From Meloidogyne chitwoodi (taxonomy: Eukaryota > Nematoda > Chromadorea > Rhabditida > Meloidogynidae): a stretch of 64,000 nucleotides of DNA. The DNA is taken from NCBI GenBank assembly GCA_015183035.1, contig JACZZP010000003.1:2418001-2482000 (forward strand). The letters are read 5' to 3'. Each line of letters begins with the position of its first letter. Position 1 is the stretch's first letter. A program made the translations under genes and the position numbers. This document shows, in pieces, positions 22,821 to 36,100 of this stretch. The notes beneath the pieces are model-generated. The model worked only from the letters and a program-made list of their open reading frames with translations, did no database searches and was not told the origin of the DNA.

Positions 22821-25800
22821 TTAACTAAAATAAGCTCTAGGATTACTTAATCTTCTTTGATTTGTTGTTCCCGAAGTTGAAGCAAGAATTGAACTAGTTG
22901 ATGAATTATTATTAGATGAACTGATGAAAGAGGGTAGTATTGTTGCTAATGAACTTCTTTTACCACGTGGAAAATGCATAGAAGACCGATATTCAGATGC
23001 AGACTTAAAAAATAAATTAGGCAGATTATATTAGTTACTTTAACAGTTTTGACATTTTGAAATTTTTTTTTAATTTACCTGTAAAACTCGGAATCTTTGC
23101 CTATACTTTTGTGCTCTCACATGATCATTCATTAATTGTTGCACATAAGAGGAGGGAAACCAACCACCGCGTTTATCACGAATTCTCTCTCCATAATACC
23201 AACCATCTGATAATTTACGCAGAACATTTACAACATCACCTGGAGAGAGGCCAAGTTGATCTTCTTCGGTAGGTACATAATTATGTGCAGCTACGGCTTG
23301 CGGGCAATCCCACTCCTCATAAATTTTTTCGTCAGGATTTGCACACTAACAAATAATTATATTTATAATTTTTAAATATATTAGAATTATATTTAACTGT
23401 AGGTGGCCGCATAGCCGTTAGCCAACGTTCTCTATCACTCTCATTCTCAGCGCTTAAAAGTAATTCAACTTGTCGACCCTTTGCATTTTGAAAAAGAACA
23501 CAGGAGAGTAGATGTGCATTTCTCCCACTTCCTAAGGCAGATGTGACTCCAGGAGGGACACGAAGATTATTAAGTTCCAAAGGTTCAAAAACAACAAAGC
23601 GACGATAAGCATAGTCTTTACAGACAAATAATTGACCGTTAAGACTGCGTTTAGTTATTAGCAATAGGTCGTTGAAGAGAAAGAATGCGAGAGGTCGAGC
23701 CTTTTAAAATATTAAAAAAAATAATAATTATGATTTTTGTATTTTCATATTTTTTTTTAAAATTATTTCTATTATAACAAATTCACTAACCTTTATTCCC
23801 CCACTTTTAGCCCCTACCAATGCCAACTTTGTTTTAGACTCTCCACTTTTTTTCTCCGCTAATTGTATTAGTTGACCACTTTTAACCACATAACGTCCAC
23901 TTGTTACGAGTGGAATACGCTTCAATTCTTTACATTTGTAGACCAAACGTGATTCAATATCTAACATTTTCTCTGTGTGTTCCATTCTTCTTTTAGCTTC
24001 ATTACATTTATGACCGGCTTGATTGGCTAGTGTTAAGGCTCTAGTAGCAACCTATGTATTTTGTTATAAAATTCTGATTTTAGTATTTCAAGTTTATTTT
24101 TCTGATTTTAGTATTTCAAGTTTATTTTTCTGATTTTAGTATTTCAAGTTTATTTTTCTGATTTTAGTATTTCAAGTTTATTTTTCTGATTTTAGTATTT
24201 CAAGTTTATTTTTCTGATTTTAGTATTTCAAGTTTATTTTTCTGATTTTTGTATTTTTAGCTTTAATTTATTTTAAAATAACCGAGTGTTGATGCTGGTT
24301 TTGATTCAACCACAGTAATATTGCATCAATCAGAAGAGGATAACGAGTAATTCTCTGCATGGGTAACATCAGAAATGATCTAATATCAAGTCCCTGACAT
24401 TGTCTATCCTTCTCTAACTTTTGAATACAGGCAGTAAATAAAGCATTTTCTGTCCTTGAACAAAATGAAAAAATTGAAATTATTTTAAAAAATAATTTTA
24501 AAAATTAACCTTAGCTTTTTAAGTGTTCGATCTTGATATTCTTGATTTGAGCAATAATTAATATAAGGTTCAAATTGTGTTTCAAAATGAGCACAAAGAA
24601 TATCGCATATATCAGTGAGTATAAGACCTTGCTTTAGACGCGTCTCCAATTCACTTAATAGTCGATCACTGCAATCACGAATTGCCAAAATATTGCTAAA
24701 AAATTGAATTAAAATGAGGACAAAAATTCAAAAAAAAAATTAAAAATAAATATAAACTTAATTTATTTACCTGAACAACTGTTTTCTTTCAGAATCCTAA
24801 AAAAATTAAAGTAAAAATTATTTTTAATAAAATAATAGAAAATTCAAAAAATAAACAAACATAAAAATTAAATTTAAAAAAATTCTACCGTTATCACAGA
24901 TTGAGTGTTTTTACTTCCCATCAGTTCTGGTGCTGACATAAAGTGTGAAATTAGAAAAGAAATCTGAAAGAAAAAATTTAAAAATTATTAAATTAATTTT
25001 AAACGAACAGAACGCAAATATGAAGCTTCTGATGAAATTACCTAAAATATATTTAATAAAAATATTTATTTAAAAAAAAATTTTCAACTTCAAAATAAGC
25101 TTCTTGGAGCTTTCGCTGATCCTCATCCATTCGCTCAAGAAGACCAGATTCTTTTACTTCTATTAAATATTATTCAATTTTTATATTAAATAATCATTTT
25201 ACAGAAACACAAATTCTGATTTTTCCGGAAAGACAAATTCTGATTTTTTAATAAACACAAATTCTGATTTTTCCGGAAAAACGTAAATTATGATTTTTTA
25301 ATAAACATAAATTCTGATTTTTCTGAAACAATTAATATTACCAGGCAATTCGCACCATAGCGAACGTTGAGAAGCAAAAATACTCTGCCCAAGGAGGCGT
25401 TCACGTTTAAGAGGTCGAAAAATAAGTGAATCAGCTAAATATTAAAATTTTTAAAATTTATAAAAATATTTAAGTGCCTCGTCCAGAATCAGTTGTAGAA
25501 GAAGAATGTCTTCGAATAACTGCTGAAGAATTACTTGTAGAGCAACTTCTACTGATAGCAGGGTCTGAGGGGTGTTCTTCCGTTTCTGGGCAGCCACTAA
25601 AAATGTGATAAAATAGTCAAATATTCTTCTAAAATTATGAAATTTTAAAATTAAATTTTACAAAGGCTTTTCTAATAAATCACAAAATTTTAGAAATTTT
25701 AAGCAACAAATTTTTAAGTAAAAACCAAAAATATAAGGGAAGGTTTTCTAAAATCGCATTTACTTTAAAAGCTATGAAATCACTAAAAAAAGTTTCTAAA

Positions 25801-28800
25801 ATCATAAAATTTTGTAATAATATTTTAAAAAGGGTCTTTTAACAGATTTTAAAATTTCAGAATTTTCAGAGTAAGGATAACGAAGTTCTGGTCAAAAAGG
25901 CGTAAAGGTAGAATTTTAATATTAAAAAGCTATAAAATAGCCTAAAATTAATCTAAAATTAATAAATTTTGTCAAAAATATATTCAAGGTGTTTTATACA
26001 TAATTCCAAAATTTCATAATTTTTGCTTTAAATAAACTTAAATTATGACCAAAAAGGTAAGGGTACCCGCAAGCTCTACCTATCATGTTCATCTGCCTGT
26101 TCTTCTTCATATTTTTCTTCCTCTTCATTTTTATTTTTTTCTTCATTTTTATTTTCTTCAATATCATCCTCTTCTAAACTTTTTTCTTCCTTTCTACTTG
26201 ATTTTATTGATTTTTTATTTTTAAAAGACAAAATTTCTTCAATAGGTTCAAGCGAATCATTAATTCTTTGTTGCTCTTGTAATAAATAAATTTGATAAAG
26301 AGGTTGTTGTTCAGGTAATTTAGAATGTAAACAAGTATTTAAATTCAATTTTGAACAAAATTGTTGATCAAAATCATCACTTTTTTCTTTTTTTATTTTT
26401 TCACCCAAGTTTAAATGCTCATTTATTGATTTTTGGTCATTTAAAATTTGATAATTTTCTTCTAAAAATTTTTTTGAAGTTTTTTCTTCTTCTTCCATTA
26501 ATTTAGAATTTACTGAAAAATTTAAAAAAAATTAAAATTAAAAAAAATAAAATAAAATTATATTTAATTATTTTTCAATTTAAGAGAATTAATTAATCAT
26601 TAGGAGGTGAAAATGTTGGTTAATTAATTTAAAAATAGAAAAATTAAATAAACATTTTTAATTTTTTTATTTTTAACATGTAACAGAATTTAAAAATTGA
26701 TTTTTCTATTTTTTTTAATTTTAAGAATTTTTTTCAATTTTTTTCTGAATTTTCAAAAATTCAAAAAATTAATTAAAAAATTAATTACTGTAAAAAAAAA
26801 ATATTTTTTATATAAATATTAATTTAATTTATTTTCCACCTTGAGATTCATTTGTAACTTTTTCTTCTCTCATAGGAATGATTGATGGTTCGCCGCCGTG
26901 TTTTAATCGTTCCAATGCAAGTTGAATTTCCTCTTGTAAAGAAAAACGGGGAGCAGCTGGAGATGAGTCTAAAAAAAAGAAAAATGATTAAATGTTTCAT
27001 TTTCTGAGTTGAAATTTTTTAAAAAAATATTGAATAAAAAATTAATTTTTATTTGAGGGAATAGGCGGTAAGAAGAACAGCACGACTAACAGAACGTAAA
27101 TGACCATAACTCTAGAATTAATAAATTGTTTTTTAAGATTTTGGTATCAATGGATAGAGAAGAAAATTCTTTACAAAATAAATAAAGAATTAAAATTTTT
27201 GATGCAAAAATAAAAAAGATATAGCCAAAAAATATTAAAAATTGCCCAAAATGTTAGTTTTTCGATCATAACATTTTTTCTTTTTGAAAATAAATTTTAA
27301 GTTTAGGTGTATTTATAGCAAATTTTCTGCTCTATCAAATGAAATAAAGATTAAGAAAAAATATTAATCTATGCTAAGGTTATGAATTTTGGCATTAAGT
27401 CCAAATATTTAAAGAAAATAAGTAATAAAACAAAATAAACTTTAAAATAAAAATTAAGAAAAGAAAAATTAGAAAAATATAAGTATTGTGAGCTAAAATC
27501 ACTTGAAAAATATAAAATGCTAAATGAGATGTAGTTTTAGAAAAATTGAGGAAGGAAAACAAAAAGCGTTGTAGGTTTATGCGTCAGCAATATTTTAAAT
27601 GCGGACAGCTTAAAAATCTATGCAAAATATTAACAATTTTAAATAATTCTGAAAAAGTTGATTAAAACACGAGTTTAAGATTATTTTTCCTTAAATTCTG
27701 ATCGTTGTATATAATTCTGAAAAAATTGTAATTATTTAAAACTTGAAATAATTCTGATTTTTTGTGTTTTTCTATTTACAAATGCGAAATACAATTTAAA
27801 TTCTGATTAAAAAATTCTGATTTTTGCATTATAATTAAGTTTATTTAAATAATTCTGAAAAGGTTGTAATTATTCAAAAAAACAAGTTTATTTATCCGCA
27901 AATGTTTGTCCGCAATTTAAAGTTTTTAACGACTCTGCTGCCTCCTTTTTGGATGTGTTGTGATTATGATTCATTTTGGCCTTTCGCGCTTTCCTCAAAC
28001 ATCTTTCAAAATAAACAGAAAAAGCATTGCCAATCCAATCTCCTCTAACAAAAATTTATTCATACATAGTACAATAACACTGTTATTTTTTATTCTGTCT
28101 CATCGAAACCTTTCCTGCTTTCTCTTAGCAAATAACATAAAAATATTTATTTTACACTTAAAAATCAAAAACAAAAGGAAAAATTATAAAATGTATCCTA
28201 CCTATATAGAGCAAAAAATTTAAGAAAATATTATAAAGTAAAAAAAGGTGAGAATATTTAAATATATAAAATACCTAGTAAATGTGTGAGATTTTAAATT
28301 TTAGTTGATAAAAATTAATTTATAGAAATGTTAAATTACAAGAATGATAAAATAAAAAGACAAAAATGAAGTCTAGTTTTACAAACAAAAATCATAAGAA
28401 ATGAGATATTTAAGAAACAAGTTTATAAATAAGAAAAATTAGAATTTTAAAATAAGAAATTTTACTAAAAATCAGAATTTTAAAAAAATCAGAATTTAAA
28501 TATTTCTTACCTTCAAGTTGTTGATAAGTTTCCTCTTTGCTAACAAACATATTTTCTTCCTCTTCTCTTTCCTCTAAATTTGAAGTTTCTTCCGTGCTGC
28601 TTGACCAATCATCAGCAAAATATTCATTTAAAAATTCTGAATCATCTTCCCCTTTATCAAAATTGTTGTTCTCTTCATTTTCATCTAAATAAAATGTTGA
28701 TTTTGTCTTTAATTGGTTTTGTTTTTTATTATTATTGCTAATAGATTGATTGAAGCATTTTTGTTGTCTATCCAGTGTCATAGAACTATATTAATTTTTT

Positions 28801-30082
28801 ATTATTTTAAAACTTTAAACAAGTTTTAAAATACAGAAACAAGTTTAATTAAGTTTTAGTTCTGAAAAAGCTTTTTTAAAAATTCAGAAAAAGTTTTTAA
28901 AAAATTCTGAAAAAATTTTTTAAATACAAAAGTACCTAAAATCATTTCTTTTATTGCCCGAGTTTTTTACAGAAGGTGCAGGTGAAGAAGAAGCAGAAGC
29001 AAGATAAGACATTCTGCAACGAAGCTTACACATCTATTTATATAAAATATTTTAAAATTAAAAATTAATATTTTTATTCACCCCTTTAGCTAAATTTTGC
29101 TTCAATCCGGCACCTAAACGTCCAAACTCTTGATTTATTGGCCTGGACAGTCTTTGATGAGCTGAAGGGGATATTACATGAATTGAGTTTGCTAAAGCAG
29201 TTGTTGATATATTTTCACATTTATAATCAGCAGTTGATGAACGTGGAATATGAGAAAGGCGAGAATTATCATTTACATTTTCAAATTCTTTTTTATTATT
29301 TTTTTCATCATTAAAAAGCTCAAATTGAGTAGTACGCCTTCTTTCATTGCTACGACTTTTTGAATTTTTTGATTTATTTAAATTTTGTGGTTTAATTAAA
29401 GTTTCATTATCAGCTTCAATTTCAGCGTAAATAGGAGAATTGTCTAATTGAGATGGAGAATGGCAAGTCATAGGAAGAGAAAATTGCTTTGGAGGTGGAG
29501 GAGGTGGGTTATCAGGCAATCTAAAATGAAGCAAGTTTAATTATTCAGAAAAAGTTTTAATATTTCTGAAAAAAAAATTCTGAAAAAGTTTTAATATTTC
29601 TGAAAAAAAATTCTGAAAAAGTTTTAATAATTCTATAAAACTTGCCTAGGTTTTTGTTCAATTAATTCTGATTTTATAGCAACAGGAGGAGGCGGAGGGC
29701 GAGCAGAAGGTTTCTTAACTGTTGATTTTAAATTAATTTGAGCTGCCAATTTTTGTACACGAACAGAATTAGCACGTTGTAGTGAAATATTTAAAATTTC
29801 TAATTTATTCTCCTCCTCTTTATTAGTAAAAAATGCTGCCGCAATTTTTACTTTTGATTCAATTTTTTCTTCTGAAGAATTTTGCTCTTTATGGGAATCT
29901 TCTGATTTTTGTCGGGGCTGATTTTTAGGGAAAATTAATTTTAAAATATAAAAAATGTAAAAATTAATTATTTAAATTTTTTTAAAAATATATAAAAAAA
30001 AATTTACAGGTTTAGGCGGCACTTTTGGCTTTGGAGGCAGCTTAGGCGGCAGCCGTTGGTGTTGTTGCAATTGTTCAGGCAT
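22821..30082 (-). CDS. ephx-1: ephexin-family Rho guanine nucleotide exchange factor (Pro-rich N-terminus, DH, PH, SH3)
   Basis: Activates Rho GTPases downstream of Eph receptors or integrin-type signals; cytoplasmic, at membranes and synapses or muscle. About 1,100 residues. N-terminus: MPEQLQQHQRLPPKLPPKPK, PSARPPPPPV and DNPPPPPPKQ, then long Ser/Asn/Glu-rich disordered exons (28410-29530, 26076-26513). The ephexin linker RSLWCELPEVKESGLLERMD precedes the DH domain: EAYFEVISSEASYLRSISFL through RSFLMLPMQRITRYPLLIDA (helix CR3). The PH domain carries ARPLAFFLFNDLLLITKRSL and ends ESDRERWLTAM. The SH3 is AVAAHNYVPTEEDQLGLSPG, DVVNVLRKLSDGWYYGER, GGWFPSSYVQQL. The C-terminus is Ser/Asn-rich. 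A 2-kb intron (26514-28509) contains possible nested or alternative exons; another holds a 28-bp tandem repeat. Confidence 0.9.
24073..24249 (-). repeat. 28-bp tandem repeat in ephexin intron
   Basis: TCTGATTTTAGTATTTCAAG recurs at 24073, 24101, 24129 and on to 24241 with a strict 28-bp period, six nearly identical copies and a partial one. Confidence 0.93.
26829..26968 (-). CDS. possible alternative 3'-terminal exon of ephexin (or separate small ORF)
   Basis: Inside the 2-kb ephexin intron, on the gene's strand, lies a stretch with clearly coding composition. Behind a T-rich tract and AG it reads DSSPAAPRFSLQEEIQLALE then RLKHGGEPSIIPMREEKV and ends at TAA 26829. Its acceptor phase (one base supplied by the upstream exon) fits the donor at 28510, whose exon ends YQQLE plus G. 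Use of this exon would give a short, catalytically empty isoform stopping before the DH domain. I do not recognise the peptide. A nested independent gene is the alternative; no clean first exon in this frame was found. Confidence 0.5.
27042..27974 (-). CDS. candidate nested two-exon gene for a 37-residue single-pass membrane micropeptide
   Basis: Minus strand, inside the ephexin intron. Exon 1 (27974-27931) reads MNHNHNTSKKEAAE plus TC, followed by a GTTAAA donor; exon 2 (27111-27042) follows a TTCTAG acceptor and completes Ser then VMVIYVLLVVLFFLPPIPSN, Lys, Asn, stop. Exon lengths 44 and 70 sum to 38 codons exactly. The product has a charged N-terminus and one strongly hydrophobic segment. 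Sequence upstream of exon 1 (27975-28150) is less A/T-rich than the surrounding intron, as a promoter or 5' UTR would be. No family is recognised. The ORF is short and could be chance; another frame of exon 2 reads YGHLRSVSRAVLLTAYSLK. Confidence 0.38.
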
Positions 30083-32627
30083 TAAATTTTAAAAAATAAG
30101 GGAATTTTCCAATTTTTTCCAAATTGGATAGAATGTCTCTTTTGCTGACGTAGTGACCACTTAAAAATAAAATATTATTTTTTCCTTTTTTTAAACAAAA
30201 AATAAATAAATAAAATTTTTCCCTCATTATTTACGAATTACGCAAAACAATAGAGAGAAAAAAAAAGAAAAATGGACACAAAAACAAACAAAAATCGCCA
30301 AAAGATGAGACAATAATGAGGGAATAAATAAGTTTAGAAAAGGAGGATTTTGAGGGAAAAATATTTAAAAAAAGTTGAGGGAATTGAAAAGTTTATGGGA
30401 CGATGAGGTCGGTTTGACGCGACACTATAAAATTGTCAAAAAAAGAGGTATAATTCTAAAAATTTGCAATAATGTCTTCAATAGTGTTAGCTAACATTCC
30501 TGAAAATTTCAGAATTTTTAGTCAAGTAGTTCTCAAGTTATGACCAAAAATAACAGAAATTTTGACAATTTTAATACTTTTTTCGACATTTTTAACCACA
30601 ACTTCAAAAATACTAGACAGAGTAATCTTAAATTTTTATATAAATAGGTTAACACTTTCAAGAATATTTGTACAAAATTTCAGAGCTCTAGCTTTAAATT
30701 TGGCAATTTTATAAACATTCGCGCTACCTAACCATTGTCACTAAAACAATCGCGTTGAAACGTCCAGTTTGATTAAAACTTTTTTTTAAAACTTTTTTTA
30801 AATATAAAAATAAACTTAGTTTCCGCAATTTAATAAAGTTTTAAGGTTGTCAAGTTGAATAAAATATTTTTAAAAATAAAATAGTGAAAAATGACCTTGG
30901 CCGTTTATTCTTCCGTTCCCGTGTTCACATACACTCTATTTATTATATTTTATTTTTAATGTTATAAAATTACAAAGAAAAAATTTTTTTAATTGACTAA
31001 TTGTCATATTTTTAATTTTTTTATTAAAAATTAAAAAAAATTTTTTGGAGGAATTTTTCTAAAATTTTGCGTTGAAACGTCCGTTTTGGGAAAAAATAAA
31101 TTGGCCAAGATTTTTTTTTTAAATTTTATTAAAAAAAATAATTTTAAAAGAAAACAAAAAACGAATATATTAAAAAATAATAAAAGGATGAAAGAGTGTT
31201 TTTTATTATTTGCGCTAAATATGAAAATAAATATTTAATATATTTTATTTACTGAACGAATTATTCAAGGGGAAAAGTGGAGGGAAAACATTTATAAAAT
31301 AAATAAATAAATATACAATTGTTCAGGCTTACAAAATAAACACAAAAAAAAAATAAACTAAAAATCTATGCGTGAAAATATCAAACTTTAAATTTGTCAA
31401 AATGGTAAATCTCAAAAGGGTCAATTTCAAAATGGTCAAAGACATAATGCCCATAACCAGAAAATAAAAATTCCTTATAAATTAAATAAGTTTAAACCAG
31501 TTCCTTAAGTATAGTCATAAATGATAGTGTAAATAAACAATAATGGGGAGAATGAACATTAAATAAGTGGAAAATGATTGGGGAAAAGAGAGGTGGGTGT
31601 TGTCAGAGCATTGTCCTCAAAAAATTCCAGATTGGTAACATTTGCAAAGTTTGGATATTTTAAGTTATATATTTGTGTTTATTATACACATATTCATCCT
31701 ATTTAAAATAAAAAAAAATTTTTTCTCACAAAATTGATTTTTTAAATAAAAAGACATAATTTAAGTGAAGAGATGAGTAAGCCTACATTTTTAAAGATAA
31801 CTTTTTAAATACTTAACTAAAAATCTTAAAATTTTGAATTTTATTAGGTAACACATTGGACTATTTAACTACAAAATTTTGGAATTTTTGGTCTTTGTTT
31901 GAATTTACTGTGAATTTTTTAAATTTAATAAAACACTGCGTGACCTAACCTTATATTTTCGCTCACAACTTGGGCTATATTCAAGTTAAAATTCTCAAAT
32001 TGTGGAATAATATAGAAGAGAAATAGAGCTTTAAAACTGACTTAAAGATAAAAAATACAAACTTGAAAAATTTCTGGAAAAATTTAAAAAAAATAAAAAT
32101 AGGACATTCTCTCAAGGGGTAGCGACTACAATAGATAAAGTGCTAAAACTTTGCTTTAAAAATAAAAAATATTAAACTTATTTAACACAAAAGAAAGAAG
32201 AGACATTAAGCTACAAAATAGTCAAAAAACAAATTTTATAAATTAAAATTCCAAAATTATATAAATTTTTAAATAGGTTTAGTCAACGTTTTTACACTGT
32301 TTTTCTCACTTTTTCACTCTAATTTGACAAATTTTTTCTTTAATTAAGATTTAAAGCAGCACAATAATTAATTTAAAGATCGATGCCTTTATTTATTAGC
32401 AAAAAAGAAAAAAATAGTGACCAATGGCACATGGCTATTTTTATAAAAGTGCAGGCTAGCTAACTAACTCTTATGGCTATACTTGACACTTTTCTTTCTC
32501 TTTTTATTGGGTGAAATGTTGTGGATATTTTTTGTTTAGAGGGTAAAGTATTGACTGAAAAAGATTAATAAAAAAGAATTAAATAATTAGACAAATGTGT
32601 TAAATAATCAAAAATTTTTTTTAATAA

Positions 32628-32668
32628 TTCCAACACCGAAGTGTCCAAAAGACACTTCGGTGTTGGAA
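32628..32668. repeat. perfect 18-bp inverted repeat with 5-base loop
   Basis: TTCCAACACCGAAGTGTC (32628-32645), loop CAAAA, then GACACTTCGGTGTTGGAA (32651-32668). All 18 pairs match, and the arms are G+C-rich against the surrounding A/T. Confidence 0.95.
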
Positions 32669-33050
32669 AATTGAGTGTGTGCGACTTTAAAAAAGTTCCT
32701 TAAGGGTTTCCCTTGAAAATAAATATTTTAAGAATTTAGAGGGCTAAAATCTGATGAAAAATAAAAAATAAAAATAAGTCAATAAAAATACTCCAATTTC
32801 AACTCACTAATTGAAAAAGACTTGAAAAAAATAAATAGAAGGAAAAGCAGCCGGCGGAAATGATGGACAAAACGAAAACAGAGTTATTATATTATTGAAA
32901 GCAAAAAAATGCAAAAATAAGAAAATAATTGAAAGGGAAAAATGCTTTGTATAGAGACAATATAAAGCTTCCAAGGGAGTGGACTCTGTGGCGGCACGAA
33001 AATGGACTAAAAAATAAAATTATATATTTATATGGAAAATGGCCCAGCTT

Positions 33051-33120
33051 ACTTCGGTAAATCGGCCAAAAAGGACATTTCGGTAAATCGGTCAAAAAAC
33101 GACATTTCGGTACACGACAT
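33051..33120. repeat. short 26-bp tandem with CATTTCGGTAAATCGG core
   Basis: CTTCGGTAAATCGGCCAAAA, then CATTTCGGTAAATCGGTC, then CATTTCGGTACACGACAT: about 2.6 diverged copies. The CGACATTTCG phrase also forms the hairpin arms at 1229-1317. Confidence 0.75.
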
Positions 33121-36100
33121 CTGAACTGTTTATAACTCAGATTCTCTTCTATAGTATTTAACAAAAAAAATAAAAATTGTAATTTTATCCAAAATTTAGA
33201 ATAAAGAATTTTAATTAAAATACCTAATTTTAGCTACTAATACTTGCCTTTCTTACTTTTTCCTTTCCTTAAAAATTCGTAACTTTTTGAAAAATGATGC
33301 TATTAATTTAATTTTTTGCAGCTTTGTAGCTTACATTTTCTTCTTTCTTTTAAGCTATAAATAAATTTTTAAACTTTACTTTTCCAAAAGTTATAGGCAA
33401 AAAACAGAAATTATTATGTAGCATGACCAAGTTTCTTTAAAAAATCGTAACTTTTTTCAAATTTAATTTAAATAAAATTAATTTTTAATATTTTATAGTT
33501 ACTTTCTTCTCTTTATTTAGACATATAAAGCAATTAAATAATTTAATCCAATAAAAAGTTATATTGACTTTAAATAGGGTCATGTGACCAGCTTTATCTC
33601 TTACCAATAAAATACTCATTTTATTTTTAATTTATTTCTAGCCTTTTTTTAACTAAAATTTCAGCCTTTTTCAATTAATTCAACTCCCTTTTTAAATTTA
33701 TTTTTTAATCTTTTTTTTACAATATTTCCTGTAGTTAAAAGATTGTGCCAAAATTAGCTTTTTTGCTATAAAAGCTCCCCAGAGATTTTTTTGGAATTAA
33801 ATTTTATTTTCTCTTTTTATTTTGTGCTTTGACTGAAAAGATAAGAAAGAAAAAAAAATAAAAATAAGTTTAGGATATATATAGCATGACAATATTGACC
33901 AAATTGAGTTTATTCTTTTATTAAAAGCAGAAAATAAATATAAATGTTTTTTTATTTACTCTAAAAATGAAAGTAGACGCTTATAAATAAACTTGCTTCT
34001 TAAATATATTTCTGCTTCATTCTGAACTTGAGAAAGTTTCAGAATTATTTAATAAGGAAATATAAAATTAAAACTTGACAACTACAAAATTCTGATTTTT
34101 GTATATAATAATTCTGAAAAAGTTGTAATTATCTAAAACTTTAAATAATTCTGATTTTTGTGTTTTTCAATTTACAAATGCAAAATACAATTTCTGATTA
34201 ATAAAATTCTGATTTTTGTATTTAAAAAAATTCTTTTAATTATATTTTATTAAAATTTGTAATTAAATAGGCGCGTTCGCAAGATTATACCGCACCCAAC
34301 TAATAATTTAATATTTATTTTTCTTATTTTTAATATTTTTGCTAATATTTTTTTATAATAAAAAATTAAATTTTTATATTTATTTTAACAATGCTTATAA
34401 CTTTTTTTTATTTAAAATTTTTTTTTTCATTTCTGATGATTAAATTTCTGCGCGTCCGGATGCTTGTTTCCCTTTCCGCTTTTGAAAAGAAATCCAAAAA
34501 ATAAAAAAAAATAAAAATATCTCTTCAAAAAAGAATTCTGTCACGCTCCGTTCTCCTCCAATTTTTTTTCATTAGTTTTCAACTTAATTTTATACCAAAC
34601 TTATTTATGCCAATTAGTAGTGCCGGCTTTGAAGGTTTATAATTTTAATTTACTTGGAATAATAATTTGATGTTTATATTGAAAATATAGAGAAGAATCT
34701 ATGTTATAAAAAATAAAATAAAATAAAAAATAAAATATTTTTCAAAATTAACTGGTAAAAACAACCTTTATCAGACAGTTAGTAATCTCCGGCAAACGCT
34801 TATAAAATTATCTAATTTGAACTTTTTGTTATTAAATTTTACAATTATATCTTTAATAGTTTTAACTAATAACTCTAAAAATTTGAGAATTTTTGGTTAA
34901 TTATAACACTAATTATAGTCAAAAAACCTCTATTTTTGTCAAAAATTCTGATATTTTCTGGCATAACTTCTGAAATATTTAAACAAAAATTCTCTAAATT
35001 TTAAATACATTAGTTAAAGCTGTTGTGGATATCTATGCAAAATTTTACATCTATAAGTTCTCATTTGTCCATCTTACAAGCATTCGGACAACCTTACTGC
35101 ACCCCCCAATTCTCCCACAATTTTAAATTTTGTCTAGAAAAAAAAAATAAATTTACTCACTTTTTTTAGTTTATTCACCCTTTGATATTTTCTATTCAGT
35201 CTAAAAACGAAGGAAACTAAAAAAAATAAAATGGGAAAATTCCCATATTTTAAAATTAAATGACATAATTGTTTGCCACTACTTTTCCTCTACCTGCCAA
35301 TTTCCCCAAAGTGTTTTTTTTTTATTTTTAAAAGTGTGAAAAATATGTTTATTTATTTGTCATCACTTTTAAACATTTTTGAATTATTTAGGGAAAATTA
35401 AATTTGAAAAAAAATAAAAATAATTTTCAATAACTTCTTGGTACTGAACCGTCCACTTTGCTTTATTTTTGTAAATTTTTCCGCTAAAATTTTTAATAAA
35501 ATTTTTTTAATTCTTTTCCCCAAATATATACAATTTTCTCTCTTTTTTTAACTTTTCATTTATTCATAATTTTTTTCCTTTTGTTTAAAAACGTTCATCT
35601 AAAGTCCATTAGTATTTATTAGGTTTGCCATCATTTAAAAAAAATTTTTCCATTTTCATTACACTTTTTTTGTCATTTTTCTGATTTTATGGTTGCATGA
35701 CTATTTAATATTAAAAAATATAAATAAAAAAATTTTTTTTTAATGGAGATTGCCCATTAAAAAACATAAAAGAGAAGGGAACGTCTGCGAAGGTGAGGTC
35801 ATTAGGGCGCAGACTTATAACTTTACCAAATAAGCAAGTAGAACCGTAAAATATTGTATAGTTACCCTAAACAGAGTTAGCTAGCAATTCTAAAAATTTG
35901 AGAATTTTGCCCCAAAAAAGTCAAAGTTATAGACAAAATTTGAGTAAGAGGAGGACATTTGGATGCGCGCTTATAAAACATCTAAAAATTAAACTAGAAT
36001 CATGAAATTTTGCACAAATATCCTCAATATTGATATCTAGAGCTTCTAAAAATTTTATAATTTTACGTCTGGTAATTCACATGTTATGGCTAAAAAAGCT

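Noticed and set aside
23057..23272. 71-codon plus-strand ORF
   Set aside because: Antisense shadow of the ephexin SH3 exon.
32892..33164. 90-codon minus-strand ORF with Cys residues
   Set aside because: It runs through the CATTTCGG tandem repeat, and its apparent Cys motif is repeat-encoded; no splice context or coding composition.
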